Shown: positions 1-7,233 of the stretch, in pieces
Layout of the letters: each line of letters opens with the position of its first letter
Position numbering within the stretch: position 1 is the stretch's first letter
Source: Candidatus Sulfopaludibacter sp. SbA3
GTDB taxonomy: Bacteria > Acidobacteriota > Terriglobia > Bryobacterales > Bryobacteraceae
Direction: 5' to 3'
Assembly: GCA_945893365.1 (NCBI GenBank)
Contig: CAMDED010000037.1
Location: 1-54,666, forward strand
DNA length: 54,666 bases
Program-made: the position numbers and the translations under genes
The notes under the pieces: generated by a model
Databases searched by the model: none
What the model saw: the letters and a program-made list of their open reading frames with translations, nothing else
What the model was told of the DNA's origin: nothing

Positions 1-175
1 GGGGGCGGTGTCCCACCTCCCGTTGGTCGGCCCCGGAGATTGTACGGCGTATGGGCAGTTTTTGGTCATTCTCAACTCAAGAAAGGAGGCCCCGCGGCTG
101 TTCGCTCCCTTCCTCCTTCAGGCTCATTCTTCGATTGGAATATACTCCGCCAACCGCTGCGCGAGCCGCCGAAAT

Positions 176-1090
176 CTACGCCATCGCCTTTCGCACTTTC
201 TCGAGAAAACTGGTGACCACGACCTCGGGGTCCCCCTTTCCAAGCGCCTCGATCGGCAGGAAGCCGCGAAACCCGACCTTCTCGATGATGGCCCTCACTC
301 TGACCAAATCGATTGGCGTCGATTTCTTGCCGTACCAGACGTTCTCTTTCACTTGCCAAGTGCACGCGTAGGGCAGAAGCTTCTCGATCTCATCATACGG
401 ATCGCCTTGACGTAGGCTTCCGACATCCAGAATGACGCTGAACCAGTCTGAACCGACCGCCTGTACAACTCGAATCGTCTCGTCCGCCGTTTTCAGAAAG
501 TCGTCGTGATGTTGCAGTCCGACGATGACGCCGTGTAGTCTTCCATACTCCGCGCACTCCTTGAAGGCGGGAACCATCCATTCGAGCACCCGGTCGAAGG
601 TGTAACCTTCCGGCACGGCCTTGCCGGAGAAAACGCGAACGAAATTCGCGCCGAGTTTGTGGGCGACTCCAATCCAGTCCTTCACCAATTGGATCTCGCC
701 CCTTAGCCTCGCGGAGTCGGTCAGCGTGAAGTCGTTTCGAACGCCGGTTCCGTTGATCGTGACGCCATTCAGATAGGCTCTCCGCTTCAGGTTGAAGAGG
801 AACTCATCGCTCGGAACCTTCGGATAGCCCGGAAAGTAGTAGCCCGTGGTGTCGACGCCATCGATGTCGTGCGCCGCGCAGTAGTCGATGACGTCGTCAA
901 GCGTCATCTTACCGGCCATCAGCGGCGCGTTGAAGGAGTAAGCGTTGAGAGCAATCTTGATTTTGGAGCCGCCGCGCCGCTTCACTTCGCCTTTCGCAAG
1001 CGCCGCCCGCGGTCCTTCCGCGAGTGCTGAAATGGCCGCGATCCCCACCGACCGCGCCAGGAAACGTCGTCGTTGCATGCTGGCGATCAT
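176..1090 (-). CDS. Exported sugar phosphate isomerase/epimerase (TIM barrel)
   Basis: A 304-residue protein of the xylose isomerase-like TIM barrel superfamily. The N-terminus (MIASMQRRRFLARS) is a twin-arginine export signal with an alanine-rich core, so a folded protein is probably exported. The body has barrel-strand signatures of this family: a GVDTTGYYFPG turn, GLQHHDD, LDVGSL and a C-terminal LPIEALG. The open frame extends upstream, but the ATG at 1090 follows GGAGAG and is the only start giving an intact Tat signal. Substrate is unknown; relatives act on sugars or inositols. It has its own promoter-like sequence at 1151-1180. Confidence 0.85.
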   Translation of the reverse strand: MIASMQRRRFLARSVGIAAISALAEGPRAALAKGEVKRRGGSKIKIALNAYSFNAPLMAGKMTLDDVIDYCAAHDIDGVDTTGYYFPGYPKVPSDEFLFNLKRRAYLNGVTINGTGVRNDFTLTDSARLRGEIQLVKDWIGVAHKLGANFVRVFSGKAVPEGYTFDRVLEWMVPAFKECAEYGRLHGVIVGLQHHDDFLKTADETIRVVQAVGSDWFSVILDVGSLRQGDPYDEIEKLLPYACTWQVKENVWYGKKSTPIDLVRVRAIIEKVGFRGFLPIEALGKGDPEVVVTSFLEKVRKAMA

Positions 1091-1150
1091 GGTCTCTCCC
1101 GCGATTTCGAATGCCCCGAATTTCGTCCCTTTCTTTCCAGGGCCGGCATC

Positions 1151-1180
1151 AGTATAGACCGATCGGCGCGCTCCGCACAA
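1151..1180 (-). promoter_or_regulatory. Candidate sigma-70 promoter of the TIM-barrel epimerase gene
   Basis: On the minus strand TTGTGC (1175-1180) is followed after 18 bp by TATACT (1151-1156), about 60 bp before the start codon at 1090. Two tandem 12-bp repeats lie just upstream of the -35. Called from hexamer match and spacing only. Confidence 0.45.
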
Positions 1181-1185
1181 CCCGC

Positions 1186-1209
1186 TGAATTGAGTCATGA
1201 ATTGAGTCA
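1186..1209. repeat. Two tandem copies of a 12-bp repeat
   Basis: TGAATTGAGTCA occurs twice back to back (1186-1197 and 1198-1209). The pair sits 5 bp upstream of the -35 hexamer of the candidate promoter at 1151-1180, where an activator would bind. No binding protein can be named from the sequence. Confidence 0.6.
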
Positions 1210-1237
1210 CATAAAAATATGACCGAAGGGAGCGCTG

Positions 1238-3013
1238 CTAGCGCTTCGCCGTAAGCGCGAGCGCCGCTTTCAGCCCGCCGGCGCGCTCGATACCCGGCAC
1301 GAAGAACTTCGCCAGGAAGTCGCTGTCGTCCCCGCGGAAGGCGGAAAGATCCGCAGTCAGCTCCACGGGAGTCTTCGCGAGCGCGGCCGCGAACAGACAC
1401 CAGACCGCAGCCTTCTCGAGTCCGGCAACCCGGATACGCGAGGCCCCCGAGGCGCGTAGAAACTCAACTGCGGTGAGGATGTCCTGGACGCGATTCGCGT
1501 CGTCGCTTTGATTGAACGTGAGGAAGAACTTTCCCGACCGGTCGCGGGGAGCGGAGGCCGAGCCCGTCTGGAAAGCGTCGATCGCCAGCACCGTCTCACC
1601 CCGTCCGATCGCTTCCCGGGCAGTGGCGCTCCGGCGCGCCGCGTTCGCCCCGTCGGGATGGACGATGAGTGCTGCGATGCGCTCGCCACGCGGATCGGCG
1701 CCCCGCAGGTAAATGCCGGGGACGCGGTCGCCTTTTCCCGGGCGGCCAAGCAACACATGCTCGCCCGAGATCTCGCTCACCGCGCGCTCCGGCTGCTCCG
1801 CGAGGAGCGCGTAGGCAAGCCGCTCCCGCATGATGGAAGGCTCGTGTATGGCCTCATTTTGCCGCTTCGCCGAAGCGATCCACTGCTCGAACAATCCGGC
1901 GTAGCTCAGCGCGTTGGCGGGAAGGGCGCGCCCGTGCAGGGCCAGCATGTTGTGGGGCATCTCGGGATGAATCGAGCGCTCCTTGATCTCATCCGCGTTC
2001 GGGTCGGCGAGTACGCTCCAGGAAAAAAAACGGTACACGGCCTCGCGGCTCTGCTGGTTGTAGTTGTGAGGCGCGTCGATCTGGACGCTCTTCACGAACT
2101 CCGCCTTGTCGTACAGCTCGTAGATCGAACGAATGGCGGGATACTCCTCGCGGAGGGTGTTCTTCGTCCAATCCCCCGTGGCTGAAACCATCAGCATGGG
2201 ACGCGGCGCCATGAGGGCGCCGATCTCGACGTTGAAGGTCCCGACGCGCAGATTCGGCGCGTTTTCGCAGGGGGAGCCGCCCTGCATGATCGCCGAAATC
2301 ATGTTGACGGGCGCGGAATATTTCAGCCTGTCATCGACGGCCGAGAGTAGAAACGTCTGGGTCCCGCCGCCTGAAGCGCCGGTAGCGCCGATCTTCTCCG
2401 CGTCCACATCCGGCAGCGATTGCAAAAAATCCACGGCGCGGATCGAGTTCCAAAGCTGTAAGCCGAGCGGCCCAAATCCCCAGAGCTGCTCGCGCCGGTC
2501 TCCGAAAGCGTGCGGCGTTTGCAAGGTGTCGTTGTACCCCACCATGTCGTAGGCAAACACGACGAAGCCCTGGCGGGCCAGACTGATGCCGCGCGCCGGA
2601 ATGGAGCCAAGCGGCTGATGTTCAAGCCTTCCGTAACTCCAGTGGCCATGGGGAGAAACGACTCCGGGGAATTTGCCCTGCTTGCCGCGCGGCCGGTACA
2701 GATTGCCGCCGAGATAATAACCAGGGAGGGTTTCGAGCAGGACCTTCTCAATGGAATACCCTTCGCGGTCGAGGCGTCCGAATACCTGGGCGTTGAGCGG
2801 CGTTTTCTCAGGCAGCGGCACAAGGCCCGCCGCGGAGAGTATCTGTTTCCGCAAATGACCGGCTCGCGTTTCCCACTCCGCCCGCGTCTTGAATGCGGGC
2901 ATCGTGTAGTGTGTATTGGTGTCCGGAATCACAACGTTTCGCGAATCCTGCTTCGGCATCTGGCCGAAGCAGGAGACCGCTATCGCCGCCGCGAGAATGG
3001 GTTTTAGCGTCAT
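1238..3013 (-). CDS. Exported acetyl xylan esterase-like alpha/beta hydrolase
   Basis: A 591-residue protein with a Sec signal peptide (about residues 1-17) and an alpha/beta-hydrolase fold of the acetyl xylan esterase/dienelactone hydrolase type. The nucleophile elbow is G-A-S-G-G with Ser at residue 214, preceded by the oxyanion region PHGHWSYG (121-128). Likely role is de-esterification of plant polysaccharide or a similar carboxyl ester outside the cytoplasm. The ATG at 3013 follows GGAGGAG and overlaps the TGA of the cytochrome gene by 4 nt, so this is the last gene of a translationally coupled operon. The second half (about 380-591) is a less conserved hydrolase-like domain. Confidence 0.82.
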   Translation of the reverse strand: MTLKPILAAAIAVSCFGQMPKQDSRNVVIPDTNTHYTMPAFKTRAEWETRAGHLRKQILSAAGLVPLPEKTPLNAQVFGRLDREGYSIEKVLLETLPGYYLGGNLYRPRGKQGKFPGVVSPHGHWSYGRLEHQPLGSIPARGISLARQGFVVFAYDMVGYNDTLQTPHAFGDRREQLWGFGPLGLQLWNSIRAVDFLQSLPDVDAEKIGATGASGGGTQTFLLSAVDDRLKYSAPVNMISAIMQGGSPCENAPNLRVGTFNVEIGALMAPRPMLMVSATGDWTKNTLREEYPAIRSIYELYDKAEFVKSVQIDAPHNYNQQSREAVYRFFSWSVLADPNADEIKERSIHPEMPHNMLALHGRALPANALSYAGLFEQWIASAKRQNEAIHEPSIMRERLAYALLAEQPERAVSEISGEHVLLGRPGKGDRVPGIYLRGADPRGERIAALIVHPDGANAARRSATAREAIGRGETVLAIDAFQTGSASAPRDRSGKFFLTFNQSDDANRVQDILTAVEFLRASGASRIRVAGLEKAAVWCLFAAALAKTPVELTADLSAFRGDDSDFLAKFFVPGIERAGGLKAALALTAKR

Positions 3014-3816
3014 TTCAACTCCTCCGCCTTCACCGGACGCGTCGTACCCGCGCCCGCGTAATAGATGTAAGAAACGATATCCGCAAGCTGGGCGGCCGTG
3101 TATTCTTTCGAGACCGCCCCGTGGCTCCAACCGGTTTCCTTGGCGATCGAACCGATCTCTTCCCGCAGCACGCTTCGAAGCACGGGCGGCGGCGAAGTCA
3201 GATCGTACAACTTCACAATACCGCCTTCGGAGCCAGTCTGAAGGGCCGGAAAGGATTCGCCGTTCTTCAGCTTCACGATTGAAGTATGGTTCGAGGACGT
3301 GGCCTGAATCGCCGCGCCGAGCTGTTTCGGCGTCATCGACGCGGCTTTCGACAGGTCCGGACCGGCGGCGATCCCACGCCCTCCCAGTGCGTGACAGGTG
3401 GCGCAGCGCGGCTGCTTCTGCGCATCGAAGAATGCAGCGTGTCCGCGGCCCGCCTGCGCCGGACCCTTAAACGCGTTTACCGCCGCGGGTCCCACGCCGG
3501 GAGGCATCGGATTCGCCGGAGCCGCATCCGTGGCGGAGGCCAAACTCATGATGTAGGACACAACGGAATCGATCTCGCCGCCGCTGAGGCGGTCCTTCCA
3601 GCCGGGCATCGCCGATTTCGGCACACCGTCGCGCGTCACGTTGACGAGATACGTCCGGTCAAAGCCGCGGCCGCGCAAACGGGGTCCGCGTCCCGCCGAG
3701 CCACCCACGCCGTGGCAATAGCCGACCGAACAACTCTGCGCGAAAATCGCTTCGCCCTTTGCAACGGCCGCCGGATCGGCCGCGGCCTGCGCCATCAGCA
3801 GCGCCACCGCGATCAT
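3010..3816 (-). CDS. Dihaem c-type cytochrome with one CX4CH site
   Basis: A 268-residue exported cytochrome c with two domains. The first haem site is C-S-V-G-Y-C-H (Cys29, Cys34, His35), which has four residues between the cysteines instead of the usual two; the second is the normal C-A-T-C-H (138-142). A short N-terminal hydrophobic stretch acts as signal peptide. The start overlaps the stop of the PQQ dehydrogenase gene by 4 nt and the stop overlaps the esterase start by 4 nt. The obvious role is to accept electrons from the PQQ enzyme in the periplasm. The CX4CH site was checked in the nucleotides and is not a translation error. Confidence 0.88.
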   Translation of the reverse strand: MIAVALLMAQAAADPAAVAKGEAIFAQSCSVGYCHGVGGSAGRGPRLRGRGFDRTYLVNVTRDGVPKSAMPGWKDRLSGGEIDSVVSYIMSLASATDAAPANPMPPGVGPAAVNAFKGPAQAGRGHAAFFDAQKQPRCATCHALGGRGIAAGPDLSKAASMTPKQLGAAIQATSSNHTSIVKLKNGESFPALQTGSEGGIVKLYDLTSPPPVLRSVLREEIGSIAKETGWSHGAVSKEYTAAQLADIVSYIYYAGAGTTRPVKAEELK

Positions 3817-5444
3817 CGGGTTACCTCCGGAAGCGCGAAGGTGAACACTGTCGAACCGGGCGGGAAGTCCTCGGTCTCAGGCCAAATCTGCGTCATGATA
3901 CCCGCCACCGCCGAACCCCATCCCGAGGGCGTCGCAACGTACTGACGGCCCCTCACGGAATACGTAACCGGCGAGCCGCGGTGCCCTGAGCCCGTCTGGA
4001 AGCTCCAGAGCTTCTCGCCGGTCTTCGCGTCGAGCGCAAAGAAATTGCCTTCGGGGTCGCCGGTGAAAATCAGGTCGCCCGCCGTCGAAAGTTGCGAAGC
4101 GAGCAGCGGGTACTTCGACCGGTACGTCCAGATTCTCTTGCCCGAAACGGGGTCATAAGCATCCAGGTGACCGCCGCCGTCCGCCGGCATCTTGAGCTGG
4201 AACACGCCGCCGAAAAAGTTCTGGCCTTCCTTTGGGTCTTCTTTCTGGACTGTGACCGTTTGACACCATTCGATCCCAGTGGTGTAGAAGAGTTTCGTGC
4301 GCGGCGAGTACGCGGCGTGATTCCAGCTTCTGCCGCCGCCGATCGACGGGCAGATCGTCGTGGGCTTGCCGATGGCCGGCTCGTTCCGGCCCATCAACTC
4401 GCCCTTCGCGTTCACTCCCGCGATCCAGTTGATATTCTTCGCCACCGGCCACGCCGAGATGAATTCGCCGTTCGTGCGGTCGACGACAAACGTGTAACCG
4501 CCCTTGTTGACGTTGATGAGCAGCTTTCGCATCTTGCCGTTCACCGGCAGATCGACAAGCAGACATTCGTAAGCGGAGTCCCAATCCCAAACGTCGTGAG
4601 GTATTTGCTGGTGGTGCCACTTGAGCGCGCCGGTATCGGCGTCGAGCGCGACCACGCTATCGGTGTACAGGTTCGCCCCTTTGCGGGATTCGCCGTAGAA
4701 ATCGGCCGCCGGGTTGCCGACGCCCCAGTACACCATATTGAGTTCGGCGTCGAAAGAGCCGGTCATCCAGCTGGAGCCGCCTCCGTACTTCCAACTGTCG
4801 CCGAGCCATGTTTCGTTGCCCTTCTCGCCTTTGGCCGGGATGGTCCAGAAACGCCACGCCTGGCGGCCGGTTTTGATGTCGAAGGCGGTGATGTAGCCGC
4901 GGTGGGCCGAGTCGCCGCCGGTGACGCCGACAATCACCTTGCCCTTGGCAATCAGGGGCGCGCCCGTGATGTTGCAGCCGCACTGCTGCATATCTTCCAC
5001 GTTGGTCTTCCACAGCTCGCGGCCCGTCTTCCGGTCGAGCGCTACCACGTGGTTATCGAGCGTCCCCATGAAAACGCGGCCCGAATCGACCGCCACGCCC
5101 CGGTTGACAGGGCTGTAAATGATGCCGATCTCACGAGGATTCTGGTAGAAGTAGTGCCACAGCTCCTTCCCTGTTACGGCATCGATCGCGAACACGCGAT
5201 TCCACGACGTGGCGAGGTACATGACGCCATCGACGACGATCGGCGTGGATTGCAGTCCGCCATCCACCTTGCCCGTTTGAAAGGCCCACACGGGGACGAT
5301 TTGTCTGACGTTTGAACGGTCGATCTGGTCGAGCGCGCTGTGGCGCCATGCGCTCGGGCCGCCGCCGTACTGAGGCCAGTCTTCACGCGTGACGTCTTGT
5401 GCGAACGCAGCCACGGCGAAGAAGAGGGGCAGAGCTGTTTTCAT
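3813..5444 (-). CDS. PQQ-dependent dehydrogenase with lanthanide-type DxD motif
   Basis: A 543-residue quinoprotein with signal peptide (MKTALPLFFAVAAFA) and eight-bladed propeller repeats (repeated VALD..TG..LW motifs). It oxidises an alcohol or aldose in the periplasm and passes electrons to the cytochrome encoded next. The catalytic Asp (287) is followed by a second Asp at 289 (motif DWD); in XoxF- and PedH-type enzymes this extra acid marks lanthanide use. The adjacent-cysteine pair of methanol dehydrogenases is here C-G-C (155-157). The ATG at 5444 overlaps the stop of the PfpI-like gene by 4 nt. Substrate unknown. Confidence 0.87.
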   Translation of the reverse strand: MKTALPLFFAVAAFAQDVTREDWPQYGGGPSAWRHSALDQIDRSNVRQIVPVWAFQTGKVDGGLQSTPIVVDGVMYLATSWNRVFAIDAVTGKELWHYFYQNPREIGIIYSPVNRGVAVDSGRVFMGTLDNHVVALDRKTGRELWKTNVEDMQQCGCNITGAPLIAKGKVIVGVTGGDSAHRGYITAFDIKTGRQAWRFWTIPAKGEKGNETWLGDSWKYGGGSSWMTGSFDAELNMVYWGVGNPAADFYGESRKGANLYTDSVVALDADTGALKWHHQQIPHDVWDWDSAYECLLVDLPVNGKMRKLLINVNKGGYTFVVDRTNGEFISAWPVAKNINWIAGVNAKGELMGRNEPAIGKPTTICPSIGGGRSWNHAAYSPRTKLFYTTGIEWCQTVTVQKEDPKEGQNFFGGVFQLKMPADGGGHLDAYDPVSGKRIWTYRSKYPLLASQLSTAGDLIFTGDPEGNFFALDAKTGEKLWSFQTGSGHRGSPVTYSVRGRQYVATPSGWGSAVAGIMTQIWPETEDFPPGSTVFTFALPEVTR

Positions 5445-5962
5445 TTCGAAAGAACCTCGATGCAGGCGCGGCAGAAGGCGGGAAGGTCGTCGGGCTTTCG
5501 CGAGGTCACGAGATTGCGATCCACGACGACTTCCACGTCGGAATAGCTGGCGCCGGCGTTGATTACGTCGTCTTTGATGGCGAAGAAACAGGTTGCCTTG
5601 CGTCCCTTCAGAATGCCCGCGGAACACAGAACCCAGGCGGCATGGCAGATCGACGCGACCAGTTTACCTTGTGCGTCGGTATCGCGGACGAGTTTCAGCG
5701 CATTCGCATGACGGCGGATGTGGTCCGGCGCGTAACCGCCCGGCACGACGACACCGTGGAAATCGGCTGCCGAGACTTCGTCGTACGATTTCTCGCACGT
5801 GACCGGGTAGCCGAGTTTGCTCGTGTACGTCTCACCCGCCTTTGCTCCGACCGTGACAACTTCCGCCCCGGCCTCGCGGAGACGGTAGAGCGGATACCAG
5901 ACTTCCATCTCCTGGTAAATGTTGTCGACCAGAATGGCGACTTTCTTCCCTTTTAGATCCAT
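5441..5962 (-). CDS. DJ-1/PfpI family protein
   Basis: A 173-residue protein of the DJ-1/ThiJ/PfpI superfamily. The nucleophile elbow is A-S-I-C-H-A-A-W (Cys106), with the family's VVVPGGYAPD loop (71-80) and the partner Glu near residues 18-20. Members act as cysteine peptidases, deglycases or glyoxalases; which applies cannot be told. It is the first gene of the overlapping operon running to 1238. An upstream in-frame ATG exists at 5980, but the start at 5962 is preferred because TACGAT ends 8 nt upstream, as at other apparently leaderless genes here. Confidence 0.85.
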   Translation of the reverse strand: MDLKGKKVAILVDNIYQEMEVWYPLYRLREAGAEVVTVGAKAGETYTSKLGYPVTCEKSYDEVSAADFHGVVVPGGYAPDHIRRHANALKLVRDTDAQGKLVASICHAAWVLCSAGILKGRKATCFFAIKDDVINAGASYSDVEVVVDRNLVTSRKPDDLPAFCRACIEVLSK

Positions 5963-5970
5963 AGCGGACC

Positions 5971-5976
5971 ATCGTA
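5971..5976 (-). promoter_or_regulatory. -10-like hexamer of the PfpI-PQQ-cytochrome-esterase operon
   Basis: TACGAT on the minus strand, 8 nt before the ATG at 5962. Called because the same arrangement recurs at 12477, 14848, 29538, 41721 and 54204. No clear Shine-Dalgarno lies in front of the start. Confidence 0.35.
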
Positions 5977-5982
5977 TCATTG

Positions 5983-6163
5983 GCGGCGGGGGCCGGAAAG
6001 CGGCGGGAGTAGACGGAGAGGACCGGAGAGGCGGCGGGATCGCAAGAGGCGGCGGAACCGGAGAGGCGGCGGGATCGGGAGGCGGCGGGAGCGGGACAGG
6101 CTGAGACCAAGGAGATGGCGGCGAGACGGCGAGAAGGCGGCGGACCAGAGACGCGGCGGGACC
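5983..6163 (+). repeat. G-rich direct repeats between divergent genes
   Basis: A GGCGGCGGGA-rich tract. An exact 21-mer beginning ACCGGAGAGGCGGCG is present at 6022-6042 and again at 6057-6077 (35-nt period), with a degenerate third copy at about 6143-6163. It lies upstream of the serine hydrolase gene and G is on the sense strand, so it would be in that gene's leader if transcription starts upstream. No protein-coding sense is apparent. Confidence 0.7.
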
Positions 6164-6174
6164 AGGAGAAACTC

Positions 6175-7218
6175 ATGACAAGACGGAATTTGTTGGTGGG
6201 AGCGGCTGCGAGTGCGGCGATCGCGAGTGGCGCGGCGGCGAAAGACCCGCTCGACGACGCCTGCGCGCTGATTGAGAAGGCCACCTCCTCGGGCGAAGTA
6301 TCCGCCGCGGCGCTCTATGTGCGCAAGAATGGCAAGACCTTTTCTCGCGGATTCGGACGCGCCAAGGCCGACAGCGTGTTTCTGTTGGCGTCGATCACGA
6401 AGCCGATGACCGTGACAGCCGTCATGGCGCTGGCCGATCGCGGTAAGGTCTCGGTGGCGGATCCTGTGCACAAGTACCTTCCCGAGTTCATCGGCGGAGA
6501 CCGCGACTCGATCACCGTGAGGCGCCTGCTGACGCACACCTCGGGATTGCCCGACATGCTGGCGGATAACCTGGATCTTCGCAAGCGCCACGCGCCTCTC
6601 AAGGATTTCGTCGCCGGCGCCTGCAAGACTCCTTTGCTGTTTAAGCCGGGCTCGCAGGTGAAGTACCAGAGCATGGGAATCTTGCTCGCCGCCGAAATTG
6701 TGGAGCGCGTCGCGAAGACGCCTCTCCGCGCTTTCCTTGAAAAGGAGGTCTTCAAGCCGCTCGGCATGGAACACACCTCGCTTGGAATGGGCCGCTACAA
6801 GATCGCCGACACAGCGCAGTGCCAGGTTCCCACGGACGACGATTGGAACTGGAACAGCGAATATTGGCGCAACCTGGGCGCGCCATGGGGCGGAGCGCAT
6901 TCCACGGCCGGGGAGGTAGCCAGGTTTCTGGACGCCTTTCTGCACCCGGACGGCCGCGTCGTCAAACGCGAGACCGCGGCTTCCATGATCGTCAATCAGA
7001 CCGGGCTTAAAGATCCCTGGGGCTACGGGTGGATGCTCAAGCCCGGCACGTTCGGAAAGCATTGCTCGCCGAAGACGTTCGGACACTATGGATCGACGGG
7101 AACGGTGGCTTGGGCCGATCCAGAGTCCGGCACGGTTTGTGTTCTGCTCACGACGAAGCCCGCGGACCAGTCGCGGGCGGGATTGCTTGGACCCGTGTCG
7201 GATCTGGTTTCCGCCTGA
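6175..7218 (+). CDS. Exported serine hydrolase, beta-lactamase/esterase family
   Basis: A 347-residue member of the class C beta-lactamase-like serine hydrolases (PF00144 type). It has a twin-arginine signal (MTRRNLLVG...), the S-I-T-K tetrad (Ser73, Lys76), the tyrosine motif Y-Q-S (164-166) and a C-terminal G-H-Y-G-S-T-G in place of the KTG box. The Y-x-S and H-x-G variants favour an esterase or D-aminopeptidase over a true beta-lactamase. The frame is open to 6115, but the ATG at 6175 follows AGGAGA and gives the intact Tat signal. It stands alone on the plus strand. Confidence 0.85.
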   Translation: MTRRNLLVGAAASAAIASGAAAKDPLDDACALIEKATSSGEVSAAALYVRKNGKTFSRGFGRAKADSVFLLASITKPMTVTAVMALADRGKVSVADPVHKYLPEFIGGDRDSITVRRLLTHTSGLPDMLADNLDLRKRHAPLKDFVAGACKTPLLFKPGSQVKYQSMGILLAAEIVERVAKTPLRAFLEKEVFKPLGMEHTSLGMGRYKIADTAQCQVPTDDDWNWNSEYWRNLGAPWGGAHSTAGEVARFLDAFLHPDGRVVKRETAASMIVNQTGLKDPWGYGWMLKPGTFGKHCSPKTFGHYGSTGTVAWADPESGTVCVLLTTKPADQSRAGLLGPVSDLVSA

Positions 7219-7233
7219 AAGCGCGCCCCGGCG

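Noticed and set aside
1214-1240. Possible terminator after the esterase operon
   Set aside because: AGCGCT repeats and a short T-run (ATTTTTAT) exist, but the stem overlaps the stop codon and pairs poorly; not enough for a call.
4092-5315. 407-codon plus-strand frame opposite the PQQ dehydrogenase
   Set aside because: Arg/Ala/Val-rich with no domain; the minus-strand quinoprotein is unambiguous.
5977-7086. Long minus-strand frame opposite the serine hydrolase gene
   Set aside because: It is a GC-driven shadow: no recognisable domain, low-complexity Arg-rich tail over the G-rich repeats, and the plus-strand gene has clear active-site motifs.
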